DNA of 64,000 nucleotides. It comes from Prosopocoilus inquinatus. Its lineage: Eukaryota; Arthropoda; Insecta; Coleoptera; Lucanidae. The notes under the pieces were generated by a model, which searched no databases, was not told the origin of the DNA, and saw only the letters and a program-made list of their open reading frames with translations. The position numbers and the translations under genes are program-made. Location: the NCBI GenBank assembly GCA_036172665.1, contig CM069875.1, forward strand, positions 25,637,806-25,701,805. Reading direction: 5' to 3'. Positions 45,693 through 59,681 of the stretch are shown in pieces (position 1 is the first letter of the stretch; each line of letters opens with the position of its first letter).

Positions 45693-47040
45693 GATCAATA
45701 ATGAAAATCAGTTATAGGGGAGTATGTTTGCTTTCAACAAAAATTTATTCATTTCAATTGCGCCTCTATTACTACGGCACTGATTGCATGATTTGATTCT
45801 TCGTGTGACTTTTACAGAATAGAATCGCATCTAATCTCATTTTTTAATGTACATTTCTGATGTCAAATTCAAAGTCAAATAGAAAATCAGATAGTGTAAA
45901 GCAGCTTATTTTTTCTTAGTTTTTATTTTTTTATACATTTTATTATTTATTTGTTTGATATGTGTTACAAAATCGTTCGTCATTATAATTGTGTACAAAT
46001 GATTATACAGGATGTTTTCGGAAGTGTAGCTGAAAACTGAACCTTTTTTTATGTACCGTTGAACCATTTTTACTAAACAAATAAAAATTTAACAGCTAAG
46101 GGAAGAATGTCACATTTGTCAAAATACTGGAAAACTAGTGGAAATTCAAAATCAGTAGCGTATACCACTTTTTCGTAATTTAGGAAACTACTGAATGCAA
46201 AAAAAATAATCTCTATCTTTTAGGTTTGTTTCATATTGTACCCGTCTTTATTTTTATTCACACTTCCAAAAGCAGCTTGTATATTCCAGTATATCAATAA
46301 AAGAAAACATCTTTTGGCTATAAAACTAAAGTAAAAATCAAATTCGACAAAAAATGACAAATAAGTCGTCACAAACCCAAAACCCAAAACCCACACTTGG
46401 GTTAATTTATATTCATTGGGTAAGCCCCCAAACAAGGTTCCCAAAGTTAACAGTCCGCCCCTGGTCAAGTCCTTAAAAAGGGGAGTTACCTAGAAGTATT
46501 TTACGTACATGTTGACTACAAGGTTTTTTTAATTGAGTTCTCTAACTACTAACATGATATAAAATATGTTTAAAAACTTTAACAAAGAACATTTCAACTT
46601 TAAATTTTATTTTATTTTATTTTATTTTAGTTCTTCATTGCAACAGCGAAACAGCCAATTACAGGTTACAAGGATGAATGTACATATATAAAAAGAAATA
46701 TGCGTCAGTGCACATCCTGAGTACCTATATAAATAAGCAACCAATAATCAATGAAATTAACAGTTAATTTCAAACAGAGTAAATAATTAATCGTAATTAT
46801 GCACAGGCAAACAGATTTTCTAAAACACATTTTCTGAATTTCCTGATGTTATCAAAAAAGATACCAACAGTTCTCAATTTATTAAAATTAACACATATTC
46901 TATACAGAGGAGAATTCATAGCGTAATTTGTTTTTGAGTACTTAATGAAAAGAAAAGTCTGTGTCTTGCATCATACATAAGTACATGAAGATGTAACTTG
47001 CTTAATATTTCAGTACAATCTAGACAGTTGTTTAAAAGTT
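45693..47040. other. No gene recognised
   Basis: AT-rich. A lone TACAGGATG terminus occurs near 46,007. A (TTTTA)n run lies at about 46,608-46,628. The minus frame 46,220-46,468 has no recognisable domain. Confidence 0.4.
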
Positions 47041-47044
47041 TATA

Positions 47045-47607
47045 TACAGGATGCTGCATTTTGAAACGCAACATTAGAGAATCCCATATTAATTTAAAGG
47101 TGTTCGCTTCCCTAATTATTTTACAGGAAAATTCTATTTAGGTTTTTCAAAGTACTGTTCAAGATGAATCTGTCTGTGAAGTTTGAAATTTTTTCATACG
47201 CTGAGTAACAAGATTCTGTAACTAAATTCAATTTGTACCAAACTATCAGCACGGCCTTGATCAATGATACTCTAATACTACTGAAACTAAATAGATAATT
47301 AATAAATCTAGTTGGTTTTTGAAAGAGATTGATAGAAAAACACTTTTCCAGAGATTTATTTTGACATTTACTAACCAAGACCGTACTGATGTTGGTATAA
47401 TTTGAATTTCCTTACTGATCTTTCTTAAATATCTTGAAACTGAGCAAATGAAAAATTTTCAAACTTCACAGACAGATTCATCTTGAGGAGCACTTTAAAA
47501 AACCCAAATGGAATTTTGTTGTAAAATAACTTGATAAGCCAATATTTGAACATCTTTAAATTAACATGGGTTTTCCTATGTTGCATTTCAAAACGCAGCA
47601 CCCTGTA
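47045..47607. mobile_element. Palindromic MITE P2, copy 1 (TA target)
   Basis: Left end TACAGGATGCTGCATTTTGA is mirrored by AAAACGCAGCACCCTGTA at the right end, with TA on both sides. The inverted arms of about 220 bp include GAATCTGTCTGTGAAGTTTG and its inverse CAAACTTCACAGACAGATTC. The minus frame 47,121-47,378 is inside an arm and is an artefact. A second, interrupted copy starts at 60,571. Confidence 0.75.
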
Positions 47608-47619
47608 TAAATATGTTAA

Positions 47620-49920
47620 AAAGTCTGTGCGCTAGAGTTATTACACAAAATTCTTCAAGTAAAAGATACTTCATATGTTTTAACCGGCCCATGCTTTTTA
47701 GTTAGTTAAGTATGCAACCAAACTTTAGTGTACCAGTCCCGCAAAGTTCCATTTTACAGTATGTTTTGAATTCACAAAATACTTATTTTAGAGAGCGAAT
47801 GTAAAAAAAGCATTTCTATAATATTTATTTAATTATGACATTTTTCAATACATTGTTTATACATATAATCTTACGATATTTATCCCTTACTTTGAACATT
47901 ATATTTTTAATGTTACTTATTTCAGATTTAAATAAATAGTCAATAACGTTGCGATGTATAATAATTTCATTTAAATTGGCTTTGTCATAGTTCGATGACC
48001 TTTCTTTGTTTCTGTATTCTTTGACTTGTATTTTTCAAAGTAACTTTTAGCTTCTAAACTGAAATGTAAATGGCAGGTGTCACATAGCAAGATTATCGAT
48101 GTTAAAGTTACGACGTTTAAGAGAAAACTTCCACTTCACCAGATCAATTTGTCTCATCGTATTTTAAACTTCTGTTACTTGAACAAAACGTACAAATTCC
48201 CTGCGTCTTTTCCTTGATATGTGGATAAAAGGAATCCTTAAATTTCGAAATATTTAGAGAGGGTATTTTTAACGAAAACTGAACTTATTTTTCTTTATTT
48301 CATTTATAGGTATGTACAGTCAAGGTTTTTAATAACGTCTGCTCTGCAAAAATGTTAAATTGCGACCTAATTTCTGACTATTTTAAGAGATAAACAAACA
48401 CGCATAGGAGCACGCAAGTAAACAAATACAAAATAAAAAACATGAAATTAAATTTTAAGATGCGTTTATTTACCTACATACATAGATCACAACATATAAT
48501 TTTATAGAAGAGACATTACTTTTAATTATGACTGTACATGACCAGTCAATAAATGTGAAGGTTCATTTACATACTTCTATTATTTGTAACATTAGCCGAC
48601 CAGGAAGTGTTAAAAAAACTATGGCATTATCTTCACCGCACAATGAAGCTTTTTCACTCTCTTAGAATGAATAGATTTTGAATATAAAAGATATTTTCAT
48701 AGAAAAATCCATTTGCATATTACTTATAAGAAAACCAAATATATTGTCAATGAGATTTTTGAATTTCCTTACATATTATAATAAATTGAAATGACAAATA
48801 TAAGTTGAGAAGTTGCTGCCTGAAAAATTGTTTCATTAGTAATAAAGAAAATTAAAATGAAATCTCTTTCCAGCGTATTAAACAGCAACAAAACACCCAC
48901 ACCAGTAAACATTTCATTACATCAAAGGATTACCTCTGAGATGATAAATAACTGGCTAACGTAAAACATTGTTCATGACAATACTCTTTATATTTGTCTT
49001 ATGCTGCTGACATTTCCGTTTTTTTCTCATTTAATATTAATATTTATTTAAATACCTACACAAAAAAATTATACCGTACTACGAAATTTAAACAGGCCTG
49101 AGTGTACAAGCGAATTCAACGCCCACAAAATGCGACTAGTGGGGAGGGTGGGAGAACCGAGTACATCTGTCATTTTCCTACATCATCATCTCACTCGCAC
49201 TTGTAATAAATTCTTTTGCTATATCGGGTGTCCACTTTGATTATGCACCACAGAGATTTCAATGATGCAACATTTTTAAATAATTGTAAATTCCTGCTTC
49301 TCTATTGAAATTATTGTTAAAAAAGTAGGCTTGCATTTTACATCAGATAATTTTGTTTGTCAGTTTTGCTTCCCTATGGCCTTATTTAAAATCGAAAATT
49401 TATCAGACACTTGCAGCAATTTGAATGAGTTAAGAGGTAGCTTGATGGAAAACTGTGCAACTATTGTTCCCTTAATGTAATGATCGTAGAAAACTGATAA
49501 GTTCGAACATTGTTTTACCGTAAGCGAAGAATTGAGCATTTGTACATAGTTGTAAGAATCCAGATTCTATATTCTAGTATATTTATAATTCGGTATACTT
49601 CATTTAATTGAGATACTTTATTAAAATAGAACTATCGGAATATGGCTGGTTGGAAAACAAAAATGACATACATGCAGCGTTATGTAATGAAAGCATTACA
49701 TTAAGCAATGCTTTGCAGAACGTAAAATATCGTTGGATCTTCAGTGAGTCGCAGTGTAACAGAGGAAATAATTATGTAAGGGGTCCTGATTCCTACAAGG
49801 AAACCTTGGCCTACGTTCGCACATCGGTTATCTAATAACTACTACTAGTAAAATAGAATGCATCATTTTTCAAGACCAACGCCTAATGGAAAGTCCACGC
49901 AGACCGGAAATTAGGGCAAT
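47620..49920. other. No gene recognised
   Basis: Long AT-rich stretch with no supported gene. The plus frame 49,608-49,835 (75 codons) has no recognised domain. No internal repeat structure stood out. Confidence 0.4.
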
Positions 49921-49929
49921 CATTTTCAT

Positions 49930-50580
49930 ATAAATAGGTAGCTTTTCTGATCAAAAGAGAGTTCGACACCTGCCACGGTGCACGAAGTCCCGTCATCAAG
50001 TATAATATTGCCTTTTCAATTCCAAATGTAATTTATTCTGTTTGACGCGCGTCTCAATCTTCCTCGTCGTGAAGTTTTCAAAATTCTAATTTTTTTCCAA
50101 TCAGCCAGTTTTCCTAATTTATTTTAATTTAAATAAAGTGTACCAAAGAAGCATTCTCTATCCTCTTCTTTCGTACTTCAGATTCAATTATATTTTCCTT
50201 TCCTTTCCTTTTCCTTTTAATTAGTTAATTAAATTCACGTATTATTTTGTTTATAATCTCTTTGTTGTTGTACGAAAATTTCTCTTATATTTGAATATAT
50301 TTATTTTGTAATATAAAGCTTTGGATTTTTATTTAAACTACGAGTATTATAAAGAAGGACTATTAAGTAGGTTGGATAAGGAAAAGGACAAGGAGGGGGC
50401 CGACTTCGACAATAATTATGAAAACATAAATAGACAACATTCGAGCAATCTGTGGAAAACTATTTGGAAATCGATTCCTGTTTCTTTTTGCGAAAACCAG
50501 AAACGCTATGAACAAAGAAAATTGAGATCCAACAAAAGGGGAAGAAAAATGGGTTTTCAACCCCGTCTATACGTTTTTAC
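49930..50580 (+). repeat. Inverted long repeat R3, copy 1
   Basis: Matches 56,340-57,030 in reverse complement along its length. Shared blocks include the region before TTCAATTCC(A/G)AATGTAATTT, TTAATTAAATTCAC(G/A)TATTATTTTG, AAAGCTTTGGATT, and a final stretch near 50,440-50,540. The frame at 50,321-50,584 lies in it, and the related frame of the second copy lies on the opposite strand. Class unknown; it may be the paired ends of one large element or two separate insertions. Confidence 0.6.
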
Positions 50581-51019
50581 TTAGTATGTACCTATTAGAA
50601 GTCTGCCTACGTGATCAAATCTGTAGGTATTAAAGAATGTCTGGTTATTTTATTTATTCTTCTTCATGAAGCTTTAATTACGACCGAAATAGCTACACAA
50701 GGAACGACACACTGAAAGACACTTTTTACTTGGTTATAAATTTAAAGTATACATAAGAGAAAATTAGACAATAACTTACGTAACAGACTTGACATTTCAA
50801 GATTGCCTGTCCTATAGTTTGTATTTATAATCTGTTGTTCTTTCATTTGCCAATAAAAATACACGATTAGAAGCATCGCAGCCGCGCAAAGGTGGAAGGA
50901 GTGAACAGTACATTCGGCGTGAAAAGCGTCGGTATTATGTGGGCCTAATTCTTAAGCTTGGTTATAACAAAATTATCTATATTTTTTTATGGAAAAAATC
51001 GTGGTAACTAGGAAGTCAT

Positions 51020-52270
51020 CATTGTAGATATAGATTGAAAATTTTTTCTGTTTTCAAAAATATGTAATTTGTTGGATTTATTTCTTTTAATTAATGGGAT
51101 AAACTGTCTTTTTTATTATTCTTGCGTATCCTAGCTTTAGTAGGCTGAGCATTACATTATTGACTTTTTTGCTTTCGTTAAATATTAACGAGCTCTTATT
51201 CAAATATTTTGGTAGTCTTGGCGTAAATAATTTCATATTCGCATTATTTTAAAAAATTCAGTTTGAAAAATTTGAGATATACAATATCACGCCGATTTGG
51301 TAAGAGTTTTCTTATTTTTATTAATAAACATGAATGCAGGCGAATTTAGTTTAATAAGTGTTCATTTTTGTTCATGTTTTACGATTTGAGTGTTTCTATA
51401 TTTTAAATTTTTGATGATTCCAGCGCACGAGAAATTTTGTTTATCTAGTTATAATATTTCAGTATATCCTGAGCGATCTTGCAAAAGCTCTAATTTAACT
51501 TTCGGTAAACTTTACGGAAGGTAACTTTTCACATTTAGACAAATCTAAAAGTAATTAAATTATGAATTTTTGGTCGTAACAAGTTTCAATGATTGTTTGA
51601 AATACTCCTTATGAAATGTTCTATGAACCAAAACAAAGTCAGATAGGTGTTGTTGCCAGATCAGTCACCATATTACACTTCTCAAGATTTCCAAACGGAA
51701 TCTTGTAAAACAATGTGACTGAAATTATTTACGCAGCTAAAACTGTCAAGATATTGGAAATTGAGCTTATATTTAACGAAAACAAAAAATATTCCCCACC
51801 ATACACAACCCAACCTACTATACTAAGAGTAGGCAGGACAAGCAAGAATAATAAAAAATGTAGTTTATCCTATTAATTATAAGAAAGAAACCCAAAAATG
51901 TATATATTTTTGAAAACAGAAAAAATCCTCCATTTAATGGAAATTTTTGCTATTGTGATTTTCATTCAAAAAAATAAAACTTTTTGTTACAACTCAAAAA
52001 TTTAACTAAATATTAAGAAACCAACTACACCATTGAATTATATTCCAAAAAGTGCCCTAATAATGTTAAAGGTGTATTTAATACCTTTAAAAATAAACGA
52101 GATATGCTTAATTGACGGAAATGACAATTTGTGCCTATAACTTGAAAGCAAAAGAAGGTAGCTAATTTCTTTTACACTATTGATTTTATTTACTAAAAAA
52201 ACACTAGTTTCTTTCTATCTCTGATAGTTAGAAAAATGCCCATATCGAACATCGAAAATGATCCACCCTG
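51020..52270. mobile_element. Foldback element FB1, copy 2 (5'-truncated)
   Basis: Homologous to 5,540-7,002. The left part shares TTCTGTTTTCAAAAATAT and the TTAATTAATGGGATAAACTG stretch. The right part ends AATGATCCACCCTG followed by TA. The left terminus (first ~300 bp of copy 1) is missing. Non-coding. Confidence 0.65.
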
Positions 52271-52373
52271 TACAAGCGAGACAAGCGCTTTTTTAATTTT
52301 ACTTTCGACCAGAGAGTGCAATAAGTCTCATAGAGGTCATATTAGTTTCTTCTCTATTTGATTATAGTTATAA

Positions 52374-53710
52374 CAATTTATTTAAAATAAAGCAACCTAA
52401 AGGATATAATGACCTTCGCCCAATTAGCATTTGACCAACGCTCTCTAAATTATTTGAAAAAATCATAGCTAACCAATTGCATTATCATCTTTCAACTATG
52501 AATGTATCAGTCCGGCTTTCGGCCTGGATTCAATTGTACTAGTGCGTTATTAGATGTTACTGATAATATATTCAAGGCACTCGATAATAATTGTGTAACG
52601 ATATTAATTGCTCTCGATTACTCAAAAGCTTTCGACATTTTAAATCATGAAATTTTGATATCCTTGCTTAACTACATAGGGCTGGCGAAAGATGCAGTGG
52701 AACTACTTGGCAGTTATATCTTAAATCGTAAGCGACGTGTGAAACTTCTATATAAAATTTCGGCGGAACGACTGGTAAACTCTGACGTGCCTCAAGGCTT
52801 GATTTTAGGTCCAATACTATACGCCATTTATGCCAGCTGTTTGCCTGAGGCTCTTCAATATTGTAAGTATCTTTTATATGCTGACGATACACTCATATAT
52901 TATTTTTTCCCTTATGAACATTTAAACGACGCTTTAACTAAAATAAACGCGGATCTTCAAAATTTGCTGAAGACATCGGAATTACACTTTTTAAAAGTAA
53001 ATCTGTCCAAATCTAATGTTATAGTTTTCGGGAAAAAAATTCTAAATCAAGATCTGAATATAAAAATTGGAGGTATATCGTTGCCTGTGGTAAAAACAAT
53101 TAAAGTTCTTGGAGTAATGTTGGGTAGTGAGCTCAGATTCACTGATCACGTGTCTTTTATTCTCCAAAAAGCTTATGGAATATTAAGGAGACTTTTTCTA
53201 GCAGACATATATTGAATAACAAAGTTAAACTTTTACTATGTGACTCATTAGTTTTATCATTTTCTAATTACTGTGATGCAGTATACCACCCATGCTTAAA
53301 AAACTTAGATGCTAATAGAATTCAGCGTTTACAGAACTCGTGTCTGCGGTTTACTTACGGAATAAGAAAGTTTCAGAGAATGTCTCACACATTGAAATGG
53401 GCCAACTGGTTGAATATGTCACAGAGAAGATCTTTGCATTCAGCGTGCTTTTATTATAAAACTATAAGATTCAATACACCGCCATATCTATGCTTGAGAA
53501 TAAAATTTAGAACTAATGTCCATAATATTAATATCAGACGCAAAAATCTAATAGATGTTCCTAAACACAATTCTGAGCTTTTTAAAAGAACATTTTCGTA
53601 CAATATTGGTCACTGTTTGAATACTATATTATTTGATTGGACATCAATCTCATTAAGGTCGTTTAAAATACAATACAGGAAGTTTCTGCTTGGCGATACG
53701 ACATACTAAT
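52374..53710 (+). pseudogene. LINE reverse transcriptase (Jockey/CR1-type), broken
   Basis: The reverse transcriptase motifs appear in order. NDLRPISI comes near 52,395, followed by a stop and a frameshift at about 52,500. YQSGFRPGFNCTSALL is at 52,505. The first catalytic aspartate is in ALDYSKAFD (about 52,612). VPQGLILGP is near 52,788 and the YADDT catalytic pair near 52,877. The frame ends at 53,215, and another starting at 53,212 continues with the thumb/C-terminal region (FSNYCDAVYHPCL, LQNSCLRFTYGIRK, SFKIQYRKFLLGD). The endonuclease and ORF1 are absent, so the copy is 5'-truncated. Two frameshifts and a stop make it inactive. Confidence 0.85.
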
Positions 53711-53975
53711 TATAGTTGCATTCTAATTGGTTTAAGGTTATTTATAATGGTGAAGATTAATTTCTCGAAACAATTTTTTTTTATTTTCTCTATTTTGTTT
53801 TTGTTGAAGGGAACAAGGAGGAACAGACAACTCTGTGGGTTAGTCTGATTGTATTCCTTTTGGCAAAAAATAGAATAATTTCTAAAGTTTTTATATATCT
53901 ATGTTATTGTATATAAGTTTTTCTTTTCTTTTTTCTTTTTGCCAATAAAATCATTATTATTATTATTATTATTCG
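53711..53975 (+). mobile_element. LINE 3' UTR and (ATT)n tail
   Basis: Follows the reverse transcriptase pseudogene and ends with AATAAAATC and an (ATT)n run at 53,951-53,973, marking the 3' terminus of the LINE insertion. Confidence 0.6.
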
Positions 53976-54644
53976 AATAAACCTTACAAAATGAAGAAAA
54001 TTTAAAATTATAACAAGGAGAAAGTATTTAATAAGAGTGGCCACTTCTAGGGCATGAAATATCGGCGCCTTTTTATAATACCAATATTCATTTGATATTT
54101 ATATTTAAAACCGGGATTCGGGGATTTCGGTATTTTTTTCGGTATTGAAATAAATTTGATATTATATAAGAGAGAGAAAATCAACCAATTATTGAAACAA
54201 AAAGATATTAAAACTAAGATATAGATAGACAGAAATGTGTTCTCCGGCTTTATAATAATATACTGCTCAACACATGAAGTGGACCACTAAAACATTTTGA
54301 ATGAATTGCTATATTATTTCTTTTTTCTAATTTAATCTAAGTTTAACTTTCTTAAATGGCCCTGTTGATTTGTTGAACAGGATAATTAAATTAAAAAATA
54401 AACACAACTAAATTCTTGAAAACAATCAACAAAGAATAATGAAAATGAAGTGTTACAATTATAAATTAGGATAACTTTGATGGCGTTAAGTGAGATAATA
54501 CCGATATTGAATTTTCTGTATTTCAAATATTTTACCGGGTTTACTAAACGGTATAAAAGTGTTCGGTATGCAATCCTAGCCACACTACAGAATAAGCTTC
54601 AGGCAGTAGAAAGAACATGTCGTACCGCATCCCGTGCATATAGG

Positions 54645-54829
54645 CAGGGCGCGCTACATTCCGTTGCATTAAATTAATGAATGATGACGTCAGACGCATG
54701 CTGTGTTAATAAATACTTAAAATGCAACGTAATCAATGTAAAATTTCCTTTACGTATTTGTATGTATTAACACAGCATGCGTGTGACATCATCATTCATT
54801 AATGACAGGCACCGGAATGTAGCGCACTG
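54645..54829. mobile_element. Palindromic MITE, CAG termini
   Basis: Left CAGGGCGCGCTACATTCCG is mirrored by CGGAATGTAGCGCACTG at the right, with inner arms matching over about 70 bp (CATGCTGTGTTAATA and its inverse TATTAACACAGCATG). The CAG start suggests hAT, but no 8-bp target duplication was seen. Confidence 0.65.
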
Positions 54830-55274
54830 CAACACTGATAGCATATCACTGTGATTAATATTTAAAAATTAAAAGCCACTACAATCATTAATAGTTGGAC
54901 GTACGTCTAAGAACGGTCATAGAGTTATTTCATTTCCATTGAGTTTTCGGTCTCCTCTCGAAAAGATAACGGACGTGACAGTATAACAAATGAGATTTAA
55001 TTCTGTGTTTTATCGGAAAAGAAACAAATTTTATATTAGATTTTTCTTTTTATATTTATAAAAAATAATTATTTGTAATTGCAAACACGTTTCTACCCAA
55101 CATCTTCACTGTATCGAATATGTAAATTTGTAAGACCCACCTATTCTAAAGCTATTAATATTTCTGCTCTTTTTAGTAGGTTTTTAGCTTTCTCAAAATA
55201 GTTTTCGTTTTTGATTCCTACGCCATAGTTTGATAGGTGCCTTATTTTCAACTTTAAAACATTTCAAATAGATA

Positions 55275-56270
55275 AAACAGCGACATCGTACGATCGCTTT
55301 TTGATCTAACATTGCAGTAGTATCGAAAGATACTCCTTTAATTCTTTTATTTTTGACTTCAGGAAAAAATGTTTAATACTAAACTTACAAGGACTAATTC
55401 AAAGTTTCTCTGTGTGCTCACAGAAAAACAATTGATGGTCATATAAACGAGATATAAACTAAACTTAAGTTTTTTTTTAATGGAACACCCTATATATTAT
55501 TACGTTTTTCGATTCTAAATTAAATTCTATTGAGACTACGTGTATAATAAAACTAATTATGTAGAAAGTGTCTATAAAATAATTCCTGTTAAATTTTTTT
55601 AATTTTTTATTTTAGAAAGAAAAAGGATAAAATAAGTAGAATTTATTTCAGTATTGCTACAGATATTCACAAGAAATAATTGATAGTCGGATATCCAAAA
55701 AATAAACGAAGTTTTGGTTTTATATAAAATAACATTAAATAAAATTTTACATTAACATATTAAATCGATTTAGATGTTTTCTAAACATTAATTTTTAAAC
55801 TAGAAACGGAAAATATTTCGGAAAAATAACTGAAAATTTAATGTAAAATATATTCGAAGCGTACTCAATTTGTTTTATGCAAATCGTAAATCTTTTTAGC
55901 ATGTTTTTAATCACATCTCTTAGTATATAATGATCATTATTCAAGTTTTCTATTTCTAAAATTCAAAAATAAAATAATTTAAATCGGAATTATTTTATAG
56001 ACACCTTCTTCATTATTAGTTTTATTATACATGTAGTCTCATTAGAATTTAATTTAGAATCGAAAAGCGTAACAATATATACGGTGTACCATTTGAAAAA
56101 CTTAAGTTTAGTTTATATCTTTTTTATCCGGCCATCAATTGTTTTCCTGTGAGCACACAGAGAAACATTGAATTAGTTCCTATAAGTTTTGTATTAATCG
56201 TTTTTTCCTGAAATCAAAAATAAAAGAGTTAAAAGGGGTAGGAATTGTCGCGTAGTCACCCTGTACATAT
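55275..56270. mobile_element. Foldback element with ~300-bp arms
   Basis: Left arm 55,290-55,600 and right arm 55,985-56,240 are inverted copies, for example CTGTGTGCTCACAGAAAAAC against TTTTCCTGTGAGCACACAG, and TAGAAAGTGTCTATAAAATA against its inverse near 55,990. The right end reads GTCACCCTGTA. A fragment of the same family (ACGATC-CTTTTTGA-C) occurs near 44,890. The interior is AT-rich and non-coding. Confidence 0.65.
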
Positions 56271-56339
56271 GTATGATCCGTTAAGTGACTAAGAATTTCA
56301 TTTAATACATTATGAAAATTATATTTAATTTCTTAACTT

Positions 56340-57030
56340 CATTAAAAAAATATAAAACTGTAGATGCACGTCTGGACGGAGGTTGGAAGCTCGCTTTTCG
56401 GCCCCTTTTGTCCCTAATTCTTTTAGCAATTCGTACGATGTTGAATTCCGATTTCTTTATTAGTAGCGCCCTGGTTTTGGCACGGAAAGTCAGAAATCTA
56501 TTTCCAAATCGTTTTCCGCGAATAGCTCGAATGGCATCTAATTAAATATTTTTTGGAAATTGACGAAAACTGTCCACTCCTTATCTCTTTCTATGTTTAG
56601 TTAATCGTCCTTCCTTGTTATCGTTTAAATAAGAATCCAAAGCTTTAAATTACAAAATAATATGTGAATTTAATTAAATTAATTATCTAATTAAAATTGA
56701 ATAACTGACAAAATTAACACTAGAATATGAAAGAGTTAGAGTTAGATTTTAAACAACAAAAATTCTGTTCTATTTAAACTCATCCTCGTCGATCGTGGAT
56801 GCTTCTTAGGTAAACTTTTAAATTAAAATAAATTTGGAAATTGGCTGATCAAAAAAAAGAATTTAAAATTTTGAAAACTTTACGACGCGTGTTACACAAA
56901 CTATTTAAATTACATTCGGAATTGAAGAAGCACTTTTTTAGATGACAGGAGTTCGTGCCTCGGGCAACTGTCTTGACCAACTCCCTTCCGATCTGAAAAC
57001 CTACCTATTTATTGGGATCAGATGACCTAC
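56340..57030 (-). repeat. Inverted long repeat R3, copy 2
   Basis: Reverse-complement partner of 49,930-50,580. The plus-strand frame at 56,312-56,545 lies on the strand opposite to the sense shared by both copies and is probably an artefact. Confidence 0.6.
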
Positions 57031-57039
57031 TTTACTCTA

Positions 57040-59680
57040 CATCAGCTTTGGATTAGGCGATGCTTTGAGAAACTTTGATGACTAATTCTATTTTTTTCTA
57101 GTATCAACGTTCAATCAAGGTTCTTTTGCAGACTCTTCAGTTCTTACATAATTATTTCTTTTATTGACGACATTACAGCGATATTAATGCCCTTGATCTA
57201 ATTTCTCGGTACATACACCGCAAGCTTGAGGAATGCTATCGTTCCATAACGCTGCACTGTTTTGTATTTTTCAGGAGTCATGATACGAATTCTAATTTAG
57301 TAAAATATCCAAATTAAATAAGTGTACTGAATTATAAAATAATAATTCTAAGAAACTGGATTCTTACAAAACGTTAGAAAGCAAAATACACATTTGGTAA
57401 CGTGGTAATGAATGGGGATAGCACTATAAGTGAATCGGAAATTAATAAGTGACAGATATTCATGAGTTCCTGCCTTCCATTTAAAAGTTGCTCGCTCTGT
57501 ATATCTACTAAAAATGTTCAATGTCGACTCTTATAATTATGAGCCGTCATTACGTGACTTTAAAAATGAAAACTATCTATTAACAAAAAGAAGACAAGCG
57601 AAAAGAAACGACGCATTTAGGAAGTCTTTGAATCTGTGTAACTTATTGTAGAGTGAATTTTATTTATATCCGAATGGGCATATTAAATGAACAAACTGGG
57701 AAGGGCTTATCTTTAAAAACATCCCTCTGAATCACTTCTAAATTCACAGGAATAAGTTATGCGTAATTTCCAACAATTTATTAAAATATTTTGGCTGTTT
57801 GTAATGTTGATTTATTGGAATTTTAATGACATAATTCATTTATTTATTTTAATTACATGATTCAATAATTTCAATTTATTTATTTCGTACGCCTATTTTT
57901 TTACAAAAATTGTACACAACATAGAGTTTCATCTACACTATGCAGGGCATTAATGAAGGCAACTTATACACTTTGGCAGGTGAAATTAGTGGTCAACTTG
58001 AGAAGAAAAGTCTAATAATAAATCTAGATGGTTGTCAAGATACGAAATTAAAGAAAAATTATTTACACCTTCAATGTGAATGAGTTTATTAAGATCAAAA
58101 TATTTTAAAACAAAAATTGTCCGTTTTATGTGGAATATTTACACTGAAAAAACTCGCAAGGCCGACTGGTTGAACATCTGTGAAAACTTAAAGTGCCATG
58201 CTTTATTAATTCTGTAGGTGTCCTTAATTAATTTAAATAACTTGAAAACCATTGAGTAATGGGCCTAGGTTCATTAGATTTCTTGTTTTTATCTTTACCA
58301 TCACCTACTACCTCACCTTTCTTTTTTATTAACACCCCGTACATAAATATTCTTTGCTTATTTCATCTTATAAAAATTATTTTTAATCTGGTATACATAT
58401 TTACGGACAATCTCGTCAAGGATTTTGTATATCAAATAAAGGCAGATTAATGTCGCTCTTTTTTTTTAAATGCTTTACCCTCGTCCTTTGATGAATTTAA
58501 ACAGTACAACAACGTCCCAAATTAACGCAACCTTTTTCCTCGACGGCGCAAACAAACAAATTTAAAAAACGAAATTAGCGAAAGTCATCTCACGAATTAT
58601 TATTAACTGAATTATAAACATTTTCTAATTAAGCTAGAAAGAAATAGCTAAAAATAAATAACTGAAAATAAATTAAATTTAAAAAAAGCTCTCTTCCAAT
58701 TATTCAATTTCGATGTTCATAATTTTTATTGTGTGTGTGTGTGTGTTAATTTAATAGCTTTAGATACTTAATTTGTACAAACTTTATAATCTCTAGAACA
58801 AGAATTTCGTTGAAAAAAATGTTTGAGTGAGATTACTAATTACACAAAAGTATTTTTTTCTTTAAATTTACAAAATAAACAGCCTTTATTAAATACTAGC
58901 CGCTCTGTTAATAGCACAACATAAAATAACGTAAAATTGAAAAACCCTTAAAGTAAAAAAATGATGCAAATATTGCATTAAAAAATCAAAAATAATAATT
59001 TATTATTATTGTTAAATACGTACAGGGTGCTTCATTTCATTTAAAAAGTCTGCTTGCTTCATTAAATTATTTTTACTAAAATTCTGACATAAAATAAATA
59101 TACTTTCTTCCAATAAATAATTGTAAAAAGAAACTTTGAACTTTCTTACCGCAAAAATAGTAATTAGTTACCAAATATAAATTAACGGTACTGAAAAGTA
59201 TTCAAATAAATAATTTAAATGAGAAAAAAATTGAGTCAAAAAATGTAAGAAAGAAATTCCTTGCATAAAGAAAGAGTTCTTTTGCTTAATTTACAATGAT
59301 TATGCAAGGATGTTTCATGAATTATTAAAGAAGACTGGCATTTCTTATTACATTTCAGCTGCTTCAAGTCATTTGCTTAAAATTAAAATTTCTAAAAGAA
59401 AACGCAAAGGTTAAATTACCTGTTCACTTGCACAATATTGTATGATGAGTAAATTGAATAAATTTTATTTCTTAATGTTCACTTCTGTAAATAATTTATT
59501 TTAGTATTAAATAATATACTACCTCGATACAGAAAAATAATTATTAGATTAATAAATTTTTAATATATACTTTTTTAATAAATACGTTTTCTCTGAAAAA
59601 TTGTGAATACCTAAAGACGTGAATGGCAAGAAAAAAATCATGTGAAACCTATTGAATTTAATCAGAAGGAAAGCTACTTA
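57040..59680. other. Probable intron or intergenic DNA
   Basis: AT-rich, with (GT)n near 58,732-58,746 and a poly-T run near 58,460. If the exon at 59,682-59,846 is real, this would be its downstream intron on the minus strand. I searched it for a second exon with dibasic sites and found none. Confidence 0.4.
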
Positions 59681-59681
59681 C

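Noticed and set aside
46608..46628. (TTTTA)n run as a possible retroelement tail
   Set aside because: No reverse transcriptase or 3' UTR pattern was found on either side, so it is only a simple repeat.
56940..57030. Reading frame resembling a LINE C-terminus (FVPRATVLTNSLP)
   Set aside because: The resemblance is a few residues only, and the stretch aligns instead with the inverted repeat at 49,930-50,580.
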